Of a stretch of DNA of 64,000 nucleotides, positions 50,601 to 59,164 are shown in pieces. Within the stretch, counting starts at the first letter, position 1; every line of letters starts with the position of its first letter. The translations under genes were made by a program, and so were the position numbers. Source of the DNA: Tritrichomonas musculus (Eukaryota; Parabasalia; Tritrichomonadida; Tritrichomonadidae); the NCBI GenBank assembly GCA_039105265.1, contig JAPFFF010000012.1, positions 1,302,001 to 1,366,000 of the forward strand. The letters are read 5' to 3'. The notes under the pieces were generated by a model. It was not told the DNA's origin, made no database searches, and worked only from the letters and a program-made list of their open reading frames with translations.

Positions 50601-51546
50601 GATTATTAATAACAGGGATACCCATACAGTCTAAAATTTTATCCCAAGCTTCAGTACTTGTAATTTGGTCTGGTATTGCTATTGCTCCGCTATTGCTTTT
50701 ATCTTCTAATGATAATGATAATGGGCTTATCTCATTACATTGATAAACATAACTATTATAATCATCATTCCATACTAATTCGCCGATTCCTTGTAAAAAT
50801 TGTTCTTGATAATGCCTTACTGCAATATCTCCAATATCTCGATTTGTCCTCCAATCTCTGTCATTAAGCATTTCACTAACATTGTTTCTTATAGCTACCC
50901 ATTCCCTATGGTCTATGTCCCAAACAAAATTGGCAGGTGCTTGTAAGCTAACATCTCGCCTCCAATCATTATTATCATTTGGATGTGATCTTGGCATATT
51001 AGCTATTGTCATTGAATTAACCCAACGACCTGACTCAAGAGACCAAACATAAGTTGGTCTTAACACTGCATTCCTATTTTGTTCAGGAACAATATTAATA
51101 ACAGGTCCCGGTTGTTCTGGTACAACAATACTTTCTTCTGGTGGATAATATTCCCATTGTCCTCTATCAGGATTATAAATCATTTCTCCTTCCGAATGAA
51201 TATTATGTTGTACTATTGTTTGTGCTATTTTATTTCCCTTTGGGTTAATTCTCCATCCAGCTGGTACATCTTCTTCACGTGGCGCTATTGCTATCCATTC
51301 CCTATGTCCAACATCCCAGACAAAATTCCAAGGAGCTCCAAATGCAGAATTAGTCCTCCAACCAAATTGATTTGGTATATTATAAACTGCAAAACTCGTC
51401 CACATGCGAAATACTGTACACCAAACATATGAATCATTAAATAAGTATTCTCGTTGACGTGTTGGTTGTTCTGTTTGTATTCCTATTGACTGGTATTGTC
51501 TATTCATCTCATCTAAACCATTATCATATATCTCATAATCAAACAT
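47698..51546 (-). CDS. Polinton giant structural protein with internal repeats
   Basis: 1282 residues. Residues 40-134 and 166-269 are two copies of an aromatic module ending in WDxxHREWxAI, an acidic stretch and GE(M/L)xxNxDxxxxxY. Residues about 390-470 carry the Trp-rich module shared with the 647-residue neighbour (YLYRPSKT, YDIPLNLVFRFKDYLFG, TWDGKNWTGNN). Residues about 630-710 hold the shared QQFYEV, TDYNIYSSKI, ADNIMTMRRDLN segment and a coiled coil. A hydrophobic stretch (VANSILNILASTVCIASAL) and a Gly-rich linker follow. The C-terminal half is beta-rich with Thr/Asn-rich spacers. It ends 13 bp inside the alternative start of the neighbour. It is likely a fibre or spike scaffold of the virion. 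Confidence 0.6.
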   Translation of the reverse strand: MFDYEIYDNGLDEMNRQYQSIGIQTEQPTRQREYLFNDSYVWCTVFRMWTSFAVYNIPNQFGWRTNSAFGAPWNFVWDVGHREWIAIAPREEDVPAGWRINPKGNKIAQTIVQHNIHSEGEMIYNPDRGQWEYYPPEESIVVPEQPGPVINIVPEQNRNAVLRPTYVWSLESGRWVNSMTIANMPRSHPNDNNDWRRDVSLQAPANFVWDIDHREWVAIRNNVSEMLNDRDWRTNRDIGDIAVRHYQEQFLQGIGELVWNDDYNSYVYQCNEISPLSLSLEDKSNSGAIAIPDQITSTEAWDKILDCMGIPVINNPNEIDEKNPVLGKYIIKGDLKVNGKIICDSIPSGGTTTTDSKYFTLKESDQLYLYRPSKTYEESNYYCMRWDIDKDYDIPLNLVFRFKDYLFGHNWESTWDGKNWTGNNCQNMCTEKISYMNTNDGAPALTIKHNERIGRWIKGTIKEDLTDDDNYAHILKDYLTNWRVVKKDGTILSEGITATFDSSGSGTLTQDGYKYEQTRMYVDAPSGLNADDGLYVYADLNINGNITELKWDCHPTHCINSGVMHTYGSNPCLESFNYHREKRHSIKIIEGFNHKNIRIYIEKELFDFDVKVNPFDIIIQQQFYEVEPDPRKCTTISTDYNIYSSKIIWADNIMTMRRDLNVVGGITDILAYDYALLKQTVDNLVEQMRIQAMYNEYTDSIKQGVAVANSILNILASTVCIASALSTLNRSNNSVTINTYQTRPFPAGPGGNGGGGGGGGGGYPGDGGSGFQGKFLVNVDLKADKMTMERFLPITTTVQNPVAGAISSFSATQVVLSTTHALTQLGNAIATLGSNVLHFFRNRPDTNGTETLNINSSSITITDNDTDNATNIITTTEQSLERTHREVQPQVVTDETDEIRTDITVPQTTMTNTASTTIALRNQVPVINISGIQYTLEDIADMTREERNALVASHPDILCIQYHGREWFNVYDLFYNDQLIIHNNVFQRRTLIRPADIEMTDRIHRATDNNWSIEWEGTTYTARDIEQLSMQDRLNLPFVQNGDIGLEPYLNDQTMEAWINIIDHRGENIDPIVATIDYSAPTTANISGGQVRFVGINSQIEVNANGVRYQHYDLVATTDTWTVPGTTPAITARMIEQMSDEQRGKLMDNIYSHGNLLAFNDTLDETTGEEITQVLYNGNEVATIDRRRLHVINIVNGVIEMYQQDGVISATTQVIMGAVGYVARRFLHGQWQFVRHHPGDAAAIAGVAAEAYVANRIGLFNIPSWFRRNDNPETLAPEGCIY

Positions 51547-51573
51547 CTCTTGTGTAAATGACTCTACTTCATT

Positions 51574-52896
51574 TTAGAACCTGAGAGATGCAACATTATT
51601 TCCTAGGTTCGCAATATTATGTAATAAATAACCTGATAATTGATTTACAGCTTGTAGACCTACATTCATATATTGAATTAGGTTTGAATCATTATCACCG
51701 CCTTCATTATCACCACCTTCATTACCTCCTTGATTATCATCCTCTTCTTCACCATTTCCTTCATTACCTCCTTGGTTACCTCCTTGATTATCGTGTTTGC
51801 AATTACAAGACTTGATTGTTACAACATAATCAAATAAAGCATTATGTGAATTCACTATATCATTAATAATATCGAATACTAAATTTAAACATTGTCCTAA
51901 CGTCATATTTAAATAGTCTTGTCCACCAGGTGGTACAACATCCACTTTCATTCCATTAGCATTTCGATGTGTATAATAGTATGTAATACCTGAATGTAAT
52001 ATTACATTATACAAATAAAGACCTAATATAGCTTTTGCATATTGGTCTTTATTTTTATTATTATCTTTTAGATTTTGGGTATATGTCTCAAAAAACTCAC
52101 GAGGACTTTTAACTTCAACTATTTGGTCTGCAACAACTTGATCAGTACTTCCTTTATATTTATATCCTATTGTTTTTAGTCTATTATCTTGAAGATTATA
52201 ATGATATTGAATAGTTCCACTAATGAATTTTTTCCAATTTTCTTCATTAAAAGCTTCATATAAGATTTTCTTTGTTGGATTTGTTGTCTTTTCATTCTTC
52301 ATAATGTTCATCAATAAATCCCCTAAATTCGAGTATCCTACCTCTGCAAGATAAGGGTCTGGAGTAGGAGTTGGTATAGACTTTGGATATTGAAGATAAT
52401 GAACTGCTTTGCTTTGCCCTGTTTGTTCATCAAATGCAATTTGTTCATATCCATCTGCTGCACACATCAATTCGGTATACATCTCATGAATAGCCTCACA
52501 TGTTTTCGATTCTTCTTCAATAAATTCATTAAATGTATTAACACAAAGTTCATCTTTTATCAACTCCTTATGTGACTCTGCTTTTTCAGGTAGTGAGTCT
52601 TCTAATAAGTGTGTCTGTTCAGGTCCTTTAAATACGTATTTTAAATAATTGGCAAATTTATTTGTAATAGGTACATTGCCGAAACCATCAAGCTTTCCTC
52701 CATTTTCGATATGATTACCAACTACTCTTTCATCTACTTCAGCCTTATTATATAAGCAACTAAATTTTGGGTAATCATCTGGGTCCTCATTTCTTATAAT
52801 ATCAATATTACCTTCATCATTAACACTTATCTCTATATTTTTGTCTTTGAGCTTTTCAGCCTCACTTGATTGCAAAGAATAAAGTTTAATTGACAT
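51574..52896 (-). CDS. Polinton-region protein, unknown, with Gly/Asn/Glu-rich tail
   Basis: 440 residues. The body is mixed and helical (NEENWKKFISGTIQYHYN, KAILGLYLYNVILHSG), followed by CNCKH, then a low-complexity linker built on NQGG/NEGG and acidic residues (about 370-405). The C-terminal helix is amphipathic (LQAVNQLSGYLLHNIANLGN). No family is known to me. It runs in the same direction as the two large structural genes and sits 27 bp before them, suggesting related virion roles. Its ATG lies 3 bp from that of the divergent gene at 52900. Confidence 0.55.
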   Translation of the reverse strand: MSIKLYSLQSSEAEKLKDKNIEISVNDEGNIDIIRNEDPDDYPKFSCLYNKAEVDERVVGNHIENGGKLDGFGNVPITNKFANYLKYVFKGPEQTHLLEDSLPEKAESHKELIKDELCVNTFNEFIEEESKTCEAIHEMYTELMCAADGYEQIAFDEQTGQSKAVHYLQYPKSIPTPTPDPYLAEVGYSNLGDLLMNIMKNEKTTNPTKKILYEAFNEENWKKFISGTIQYHYNLQDNRLKTIGYKYKGSTDQVVADQIVEVKSPREFFETYTQNLKDNNKNKDQYAKAILGLYLYNVILHSGITYYYTHRNANGMKVDVVPPGGQDYLNMTLGQCLNLVFDIINDIVNSHNALFDYVVTIKSCNCKHDNQGGNQGGNEGNGEEEDDNQGGNEGGDNEGGDNDSNLIQYMNVGLQAVNQLSGYLLHNIANLGNNVASLRF

Positions 52897-52899
52897 TTT

Positions 52900-53649
52900 A
52901 TGAATTATAAAATGTTAGTATCAGTACAGAGTACAAATGCTGATGAATATAATAAGGTATCTATCAATTTGGATATACCATGGAAGTGTAAATATATTAA
53001 ATGTTTTGTATCTTCAATTAATACAATAAGTAATATTATGTTGAGTACGAAAGATGATTATATAGAGTTTACACATAACAGTATTCCATTCAAGCTTAAA
53101 TTCGAAGATAGATATAATTATACCATCAAGCAAATAGAAGCAGTTTTAAATCCACTTGCGGAGGTATCTTTTAAATATAATGATACTACTCGTACATTTA
53201 CAATAAAGACACAAACACCGTTAACAATAACCTCTATTTCCCATAGGGCTGCTTTATTAACTGGTTTATATAATACTTCATTGCCTATTGTGTTACCATC
53301 AAATGCAACATATAATATTAAAGACATCCCAATATTAAATCATACTAAGTTGTATCTAGTATCACTACAAGGTAATGCCATATATTCCAATATAGGTGAA
53401 CAACAATATACACCTTCAGTCATTGGTAGTATCAATACATTCACTTTAGATAATAAACCACTTATATATGATTTCGAAACTGAAAGTAAACCATTAAAAA
53501 TAAAAACATATACAGATTCATTAAAGTTTTTAGAATTAAGTTTAGTAGATTTTCAATATCAGCCGATATTGTTAAAAAGTCCTTTGTTCATAACTATCAA
53601 AATTAAACCATCTAACTCGACTGATGTCAATGATGTTTTAACTACGTAA
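52900..53649 (+). CDS. Candidate Polinton minor capsid (penton-like) protein
   Basis: 249 residues; a second in-frame ATG at 52912 is possibly the used start. The protein is beta-rich throughout with short alternating hydrophobic strands (TRTFTIKTQTPLTITSIS, KLYLVSLQGNAIYSNIG, PLFITIKIKPSN), consistent with a single jelly-roll fold. Size and position beside the polymerase fit the Polinton minor capsid protein, but I see no diagnostic motif. It ends 8 bp inside the convergent polymerase gene's stop region. Inference from fold pattern and context. Confidence 0.45.
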   Translation: MNYKMLVSVQSTNADEYNKVSINLDIPWKCKYIKCFVSSINTISNIMLSTKDDYIEFTHNSIPFKLKFEDRYNYTIKQIEAVLNPLAEVSFKYNDTTRTFTIKTQTPLTITSISHRAALLTGLYNTSLPIVLPSNATYNIKDIPILNHTKLYLVSLQGNAIYSNIGEQQYTPSVIGSINTFTLDNKPLIYDFETESKPLKIKTYTDSLKFLELSLVDFQYQPILLKSPLFITIKIKPSNSTDVNDVLTT

Positions 53650-56600
53650 ACCTAAGAGTACGTGCAAATTTGGGTAAGTTGGTTTGTTGAAATGTCTTTG
53701 ACTTCCTGAATGCATTCGAACCATCCAACAAATCAAATGTCATGCTTTCTCCTTCATGCATTCTTTCAAAAAGCTCTTCAACTGAGATATCCATCCTTTT
53801 GCACTTGTTGAGAATAACTTGTTTTGGAATTCCTTTGAGTCTAATATGATATCCTTCATTTCCTTGTTCATCAACCAAGATATCGAGGTAGCTCTTTTTA
53901 CCAAGTGCAATGAGTTTTCTTGAGTGTATTTCCCCTTGACTACCTTCGAACTCATCAAAGTCATTATGAAACTGACACATATTTTTTCCAATAAGAGGTT
54001 GATGATACTTGAACTGGAATAAGTCAGCTATCCTTGGTACATCTTTTTCAAGTACATGCATACTATCAATATCTTGATAAAAGATAGGTATACCTGCTTG
54101 CTCAGCTGTAGCCATAACCCTGTTCATTAAGTGCTTACTCCAAGAGAGAACGCTTGCACCAAATTGAGGTAGGTTGAAATGGTCATTAATTGGTTTCAAC
54201 TTCTTGACATAGCACTTATCAATATTAGCATCTTCAACAACCTCCTTGATAAAGTTGTAGTTCCTCCAGAGGTACTTGTATAGTTGGCTTTTTGGTACTG
54301 TCTTGGTTTCAGTCTTTGTTGCTTTCAATATTGACTTGCCATATATGGAGTTGAGGAGGAGCTTTATTGTTTGTTCAAGAGGGTTCTTTTGCTTTTTATA
54401 ACTTGCCCTGAGATTAAAGAGCTTCTCAATGAACTCATTGATTTTCTTGTTAAATCCTTCATCAAAGTAATAGCCACGTATTAACTCATATTCAACATCA
54501 TAAAATTCGAACAAGTCCATGAGACCTACTTTATCGATATAATAACGGTCAACAAGGAAATTGCCGAATATTTTACTACCTGCTTCATTCCTTGTAAATA
54601 CTTGTCCAAATTTATATGGCTCTTTTGATTTACATTCGAGTTTCTTGATGTTGACTTCGATAAAGAATGTATCATATTGCATAAGTTGTTCATGTGTTGT
54701 ACCTTGTGGTATTACTTTAGGTCTTCCTAATGGTATACCATCAATAACATACATTGCAGATGGATATAAGCTAACTGCATCAAAGTCTTGTATCTTTCCT
54801 TCGATGTATTGCTTTTCATTACCTGCTGTCATTGTTCTTTCACCAGAGACACATCGTTGTATGAAGTCTTGACACTTACCTGATAGTTCATAACATCCAT
54901 CAAAGCAACCATATTTCTTGGCAAAGCAGTATCCAATAGCACTTATAGATATAAAATCATGAACACCATACATATCTGTCTTTGTTTCTTTAAAGACTGC
55001 TTTCAGGTCTTCATTAAATTTTTCCATTCCCTTCATCAAAACAATACAGTCCTTGAAACAATAGAAGATGGCATATTTAATGATGTCGATTTTGCCATCA
55101 TTATAGCAATTTGCAATTTTTGCATTTCCGATAATCTGCTTGCAGTTTGCATCAAGTTGTGCTTTCGATAACTTATCTGCATTTTCATCGATGTATTGCT
55201 GTTGGAACTCAGTAGCATCAACAATTCTTCTTTGAATGTTATCTTGTGTATATAGCTTATATGCCATGACTTCCTTGTGAACATTGAGGTTGAACATTGT
55301 AGCAAATTTACTTAATGCTTGAGGTATTATACTATATGAGTTCCTGAATGTTAATCGCTTTTTGACTTTCCTTGTACCTTCTTCGAATAATGTCATGATG
55401 ATTTGCAACACAGTTCCACTTCGTTCTGTTATCTGTGTATCCCATCCAGGTGTGTTAATGAAAAAACATGCATCATACTTGAGGTTGTGAAAATATGTTA
55501 ATGAGCCACTCCATAAATAATTCAAGAGCTTCTGTCCACAATCTTCACCTTGAATAGATATTTTATGTATGTTGGCTCCATCTCGAAAGATCGTACAATT
55601 GAGATATGGTATATGTGGACTGACTGTCGAGTTTGTTTCGAAGTCGCTATAAAAAATCCTTGACCATGTATTTTGTTTCTTTTTATTATTTTCAATGAGT
55701 CTTGTACATTGTTCTGCATTATATTCGAGACTTACATAGTCATTAACATGTTCATATTCAGTTGTGTTGATAATATCCATTTCGCATGCTTTGATTTCTT
55801 CAAATAGATGTAACTCAAACATCTTTTGGAAAAAGGTTATTGGTTTGATTCCTTCATGTTTATAGTCTTTGACAGTCTTTCCATTTTTCTCCAATCTTTC
55901 TATCTTACATCTTTTTTCAAAAGGTATATATGCAAATGTTCTATCATGTTCTTCATAGTGTCGAAGATAGAATAATGTACAAGGTATGTTCTTATTGAGC
56001 ATATAATGGTCTTTGAACAATATCAGGTTAACTTCTCTTTTAAAATCAACAGACCATTTTTTCTTTCTGGTGTTGATTCTTGTTTTATACTTGTATTTAT
56101 CAGGTTGTTCAACAATTCTAATGATACTAAAATTGCACTTGAACTTTTTAGCTAATTCTTCTATCTTGTTATTGGGTATGGTTCTTGTTTGAACAAAAAA
56201 TCGTAAGTCATCTATTTCATCATCAGTGAACACACCGGATTGTATACAAGCATATACAAAACAATTATCTCTGTAGTTCTCTTTCCTTACCTCATGAAAG
56301 ATTTGGTATGTAGATAAGTCTATAGGTGATAGATTGATGTATGGGAAAAAACTACCTTCTGGTGTATTTCGATAGTCTTCATCAATTTCGACTTCATCAT
56401 CATAGATTTCATGAGTATCCATATCTTGCATCTTGGTTCTAAAATGAACACCATCATTTGTTTTGTTCATGTCAATAAATTGTACCTCATATCGAACTGG
56501 AATGAACATGTTTGAGATATATGGATTAGTGTCTGACTGGTCTTCACTTAAATCAAGTTCTCCTGTTATATGTCCTAATGTACTTTCGATGTTGTGCTTA

Positions 56601-56926
56601 TCACTGAGTGTGAAGTACTTATAAGTTCCATCAAGTACAATTGCTTTAACAATAGGTCTTCCAACATTTTTCTTTTTATGTATCTGTCGTAGTGCTTCCG
56701 TAAATGCGTACCTCTTATCTTCATCTTGATTGATGTCTGTAGCAAAACCAATACCTTGTCCTGCAGGAATCATGAGCTTCCTCATTTCTTCTTTAAATTT
56801 GTCTTTCTTTTGGTATTGTTTAGCACGTCGATTATATTCACGACGAAACTGTGATTTTGTATCAGCATAGACATTTCCAATAGCATCTAAAAAATTATCT
56901 TCAATGTCCTTGTTCATGTTTAACAT
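53642..56926 (-). CDS. Protein-primed family B DNA polymerase (Polinton POLB)
   Basis: About 1094 residues from the ATG at 56926 (MLNMNKD), which has an Inr-like TCACT about 15 bp upstream; codons further upstream lack an ATG. The exonuclease motifs are visible: FYSDFETNS, YFHNLKYDACFF, YCFKDCIVL. The polymerase motifs follow: FDAVSLYPSAMY (A), LLLNSIYGKSI (B), YQDIDSMHVL (C) and LGKKSYLDI (KxY). Before the exonuclease, residues about 230-330 contain NCFVYACIQSG and later FKDHYMLNKNIP, a Cys...His pair reminiscent of OTU-like cysteine proteases and typical of protist Polinton polymerases as I recall. Role: replication of the element from terminal proteins. The catalytic set looks complete. 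Confidence 0.93.
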   Translation of the reverse strand: MLNMNKDIEDNFLDAIGNVYADTKSQFRREYNRRAKQYQKKDKFKEEMRKLMIPAGQGIGFATDINQDEDKRYAFTEALRQIHKKKNVGRPIVKAIVLDGTYKYFTLSDKHNIESTLGHITGELDLSEDQSDTNPYISNMFIPVRYEVQFIDMNKTNDGVHFRTKMQDMDTHEIYDDEVEIDEDYRNTPEGSFFPYINLSPIDLSTYQIFHEVRKENYRDNCFVYACIQSGVFTDDEIDDLRFFVQTRTIPNNKIEELAKKFKCNFSIIRIVEQPDKYKYKTRINTRKKKWSVDFKREVNLILFKDHYMLNKNIPCTLFYLRHYEEHDRTFAYIPFEKRCKIERLEKNGKTVKDYKHEGIKPITFFQKMFELHLFEEIKACEMDIINTTEYEHVNDYVSLEYNAEQCTRLIENNKKKQNTWSRIFYSDFETNSTVSPHIPYLNCTIFRDGANIHKISIQGEDCGQKLLNYLWSGSLTYFHNLKYDACFFINTPGWDTQITERSGTVLQIIMTLFEEGTRKVKKRLTFRNSYSIIPQALSKFATMFNLNVHKEVMAYKLYTQDNIQRRIVDATEFQQQYIDENADKLSKAQLDANCKQIIGNAKIANCYNDGKIDIIKYAIFYCFKDCIVLMKGMEKFNEDLKAVFKETKTDMYGVHDFISISAIGYCFAKKYGCFDGCYELSGKCQDFIQRCVSGERTMTAGNEKQYIEGKIQDFDAVSLYPSAMYVIDGIPLGRPKVIPQGTTHEQLMQYDTFFIEVNIKKLECKSKEPYKFGQVFTRNEAGSKIFGNFLVDRYYIDKVGLMDLFEFYDVEYELIRGYYFDEGFNKKINEFIEKLFNLRASYKKQKNPLEQTIKLLLNSIYGKSILKATKTETKTVPKSQLYKYLWRNYNFIKEVVEDANIDKCYVKKLKPINDHFNLPQFGASVLSWSKHLMNRVMATAEQAGIPIFYQDIDSMHVLEKDVPRIADLFQFKYHQPLIGKNMCQFHNDFDEFEGSQGEIHSRKLIALGKKSYLDILVDEQGNEGYHIRLKGIPKQVILNKCKRMDISVEELFERMHEGESMTFDLLDGSNAFRKSKTFQQTNLPKFARTLRFT

Positions 56927-57000
56927 AAAATAAAAGTGAAACGATAAAAATAAAAACAAAGAAAAAGTTAAAAAAATTATTTTTTTAGTTATGACCTATC

Positions 57001-58071
57001 TTATTGGGGGTAATCATCATTATCAACGATATTATCATCGAGATATGGAAAATGATATTGGAACTCATTTCCTTTCACCTTCGATTCAGTGATCCGTTGA
57101 ATTTCGTTCTTCTCCATTGATTCACCAAATAGCCTCATGGCTTTCAGCACTTGCTTCGGTGATTGCTTCTTTCCACTTCTCTCGAAGCTGCATGCTTTGT
57201 CCAACTTCTCTTTCTCTTCTTGTGATAAGTATGGTCGAAGATGATAAGCGCAATTGGACAACTTCCATCCATAGGACTTGAACACGCTTATCTGCTCTGG
57301 TGCTTTTTTCTTGTCATATGATTCAACAGCTTCCAACATGTTTCGAAGATAATCAGCTTCTTTCATCATCAAGTTCGATCTTGCCAACTTTTCAGCAAAT
57401 GAATCATCTGTTGGAGGACCAGCTTGTTGAGCATTTTTGAGATTTGACACGTCCTTCTTCAGATCGCGAATATTGTTAATGTACTTCGCCACCTTTTTTG
57501 GAGCAAGTTCTAATTTCATCAGCTCGAGTGCGAATTCGTCGTTATCATCAATGTCTTTCCTGAGTTCTTCAGCATTGTGATTTATGTCTTGAATGTTATA
57601 TTCTACCGCAGTCATTCGCTCCTCCAACTTCGTTAATTGGTCTTTCAAGTTTTCATTTTCTTCTATTATTCGTTCCATTTCATCTCGAAAGTCAAATGGC
57701 CTAACATTATCCTCCTTATAATCATTATTGGATTTCATATCATGAACACTTTTAGGTGGCTTATATGGTTCTCTGTGAACTGGTTCTTGTTCTTGTTCAT
57801 GATCAACTTCTTCTTCTTCTCCTTCTATCTTTGTTTCTTCTTTTGGATTGGAACCGAGTTTTTGTTTCTCGGTAAATGCAGATGGTCTAGCGAGAACACT
57901 TGGAGGTGGCGGTATTTGTTGATTAGAAGGAGGTGGAGGAGGTGGAGGAGGTGGAGGAGGTGGAGGAAATTGTATTATATTATATGAGCGAGGTGGTGGA
58001 AAGACTTTATTTGAAATTGGAACATATGGAACATATGGATTCTTCCTTCTTGCATCGTCTTCTTGCTTCAA
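57001..58071 (-). CDS. Polinton-region proline-rich coiled-coil frame
   Basis: A 356-codon open frame just upstream of the polymerase. The first 60 residues contain a run of about 13 prolines, followed by an acidic segment. A long coiled coil occupies about 125-200 (IIEENENLKDQLTKLEER, then AEELRKDIDDNDEFALEL). The C-terminus is helical and basic (LDKACSFERSGKKQSPKQVL). It lies immediately next to the 58077-58427 frame on the same strand. The function is unknown; scaffold or core protein roles are possible. Confidence 0.5.
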   Translation of the reverse strand: MKQEDDARRKNPYVPYVPISNKVFPPPRSYNIIQFPPPPPPPPPPPPPSNQQIPPPPSVLARPSAFTEKQKLGSNPKEETKIEGEEEEVDHEQEQEPVHREPYKPPKSVHDMKSNNDYKEDNVRPFDFRDEMERIIEENENLKDQLTKLEERMTAVEYNIQDINHNAEELRKDIDDNDEFALELMKLELAPKKVAKYINNIRDLKKDVSNLKNAQQAGPPTDDSFAEKLARSNLMMKEADYLRNMLEAVESYDKKKAPEQISVFKSYGWKLSNCAYHLRPYLSQEEKEKLDKACSFERSGKKQSPKQVLKAMRLFGESMEKNEIQRITESKVKGNEFQYHFPYLDDNIVDNDDYPQ

Positions 58072-58076
58072 TCTTG

Positions 58077-58427
58077 CTAATGCTTCTTCTTCCTTATTGC
58101 TTCTTCTTCTTGCTTCTTCTTCCTTCTTGCTTCTTCTTCTTCTTCTTCTTGCTGCTTCTTCAATCTTGCTGCTTCTTCTTCTTGCTGCTTCTTCAATCTA
58201 GCTGCTTCTTCTTCTTCTTCTTGCTTCTTCTTTAATCTAGCTGCTGCTTCTTCTTGCTGCTTCATGATGAACTGTCTCATGGATTCGAGTTGTTCTGGGG
58301 TCATGTTCTTGAGCCAATCTTCTGTGGGTGGAGCTGATGGCAGATCTGATGGTGGAGCTTGTTGACCCGATTGCTCGATCGAGTCAAATAGACTAATATC
58401 GCTGTCTGAGCTGTAGTTGTATGACAT
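58077..58427 (-). CDS. Polinton-region charged helical frame (EEEAARLKK repeats)
   Basis: A 116-residue open frame from an ATG at 58427. The N-terminus is Ser/Asp/Pro-rich (SSDSDISLFDSIEQSG), followed by LKNMTPEQLESMRQFIMKQQ and then a highly charged single helix of KKQEEEEEAARLKK units. The underlying DNA is a CTTCTT-type microsatellite at about 58083-58256, a repeat prone to length change. Function unknown. Confidence 0.45.
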   Translation of the reverse strand: MSYNYSSDSDISLFDSIEQSGQQAPPSDLPSAPPTEDWLKNMTPEQLESMRQFIMKQQEEAAARLKKKQEEEEEAARLKKQQEEEAARLKKQQEEEEEEARRKKKQEEEAIRKKKH

Positions 58428-58617
58428 ACAAGTATAAAAATGATCTATTTTCTAGTTGATATCACTAAATTTTAAATTTCGTAGAAAAACTCGAAGGTGG
58501 ATATTTTTCTTTGAAAAAGTTAAATACACTATAAAAATTCAAAAATTGAATTAAAAAAAATAAAATATATTGAAATTTTAAAAAAATATATTTATTAATA
58601 TCACTATTATTTTATTA

Positions 58618-59043
58618 ATGATGAATGAAGAAGAAGATAAAATAGAAGATATTTTACAAAAACAAACACCTCCCAAAGATCATGATTCTTTCGACTACAA
58701 AATAAATATAAACATATCGAAAAAAATATCTCAACTAAAAGTTGAAGATGATACATCAAATTTAAGAACGATGTGTGAAAATTATGCTCATGCTCTTGAA
58801 AATGATGCACATCGACTTCGAGCAAAACAAAAAAAGAGGTATGATGAATGTTTTGACAACCTCGAGAAAGATTGTTATCCTGCAAGAGACATTGTTAACT
58901 TGTACAACATGTTCTTTGGTCATGAACTATCTATTACTCGACTTGGTTTCGGGCACCTCGATGGAACAAAGAGACGCTTTACTCATAAGAGAGTGAAAAA
59001 AAACAATAAGCTAATAACAATGTACTACAAAAAAAATGAATAA
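58618..59043 (+). CDS. Polinton-region small protein, unknown
   Basis: 141 residues, acidic at the N-terminus and basic at the C-terminus (GTKRRFTHKRVKKNNK). A central helix has a Cys-containing segment (RYDECFDNLEKDCYPARD) followed by LYNMFFGHEL. No family is recognised. It is divergent from the coiled-coil genes at left and runs into the tandem array at right. Confidence 0.5.
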   Translation: MMNEEEDKIEDILQKQTPPKDHDSFDYKININISKKISQLKVEDDTSNLRTMCENYAHALENDAHRLRAKQKKRYDECFDNLEKDCYPARDIVNLYNMFFGHELSITRLGFGHLDGTKRRFTHKRVKKNNKLITMYYKKNE

Positions 59044-59075
59044 CTAAAAAAAAATTTTTTTATATACTTGTTTTT

Positions 59076-59164
59076 CCTCATATGATACCTTTTTCCTCAT
59101 GTGATACCTTTTTCCTGATGTGATACCTATTTTCCTCATATGATACCTTTTTCCTCATATGATA
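59076..59164. repeat. 19-bp tandem array, left part (5 copies)
   Basis: Units of CCTCATRTGATACCTTTTT start at 59076, 59095, 59114, 59134 and 59153. It begins about 30 bp after the stop at 59043. The array continues at 60122 beyond an inserted element. Confidence 0.85.
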
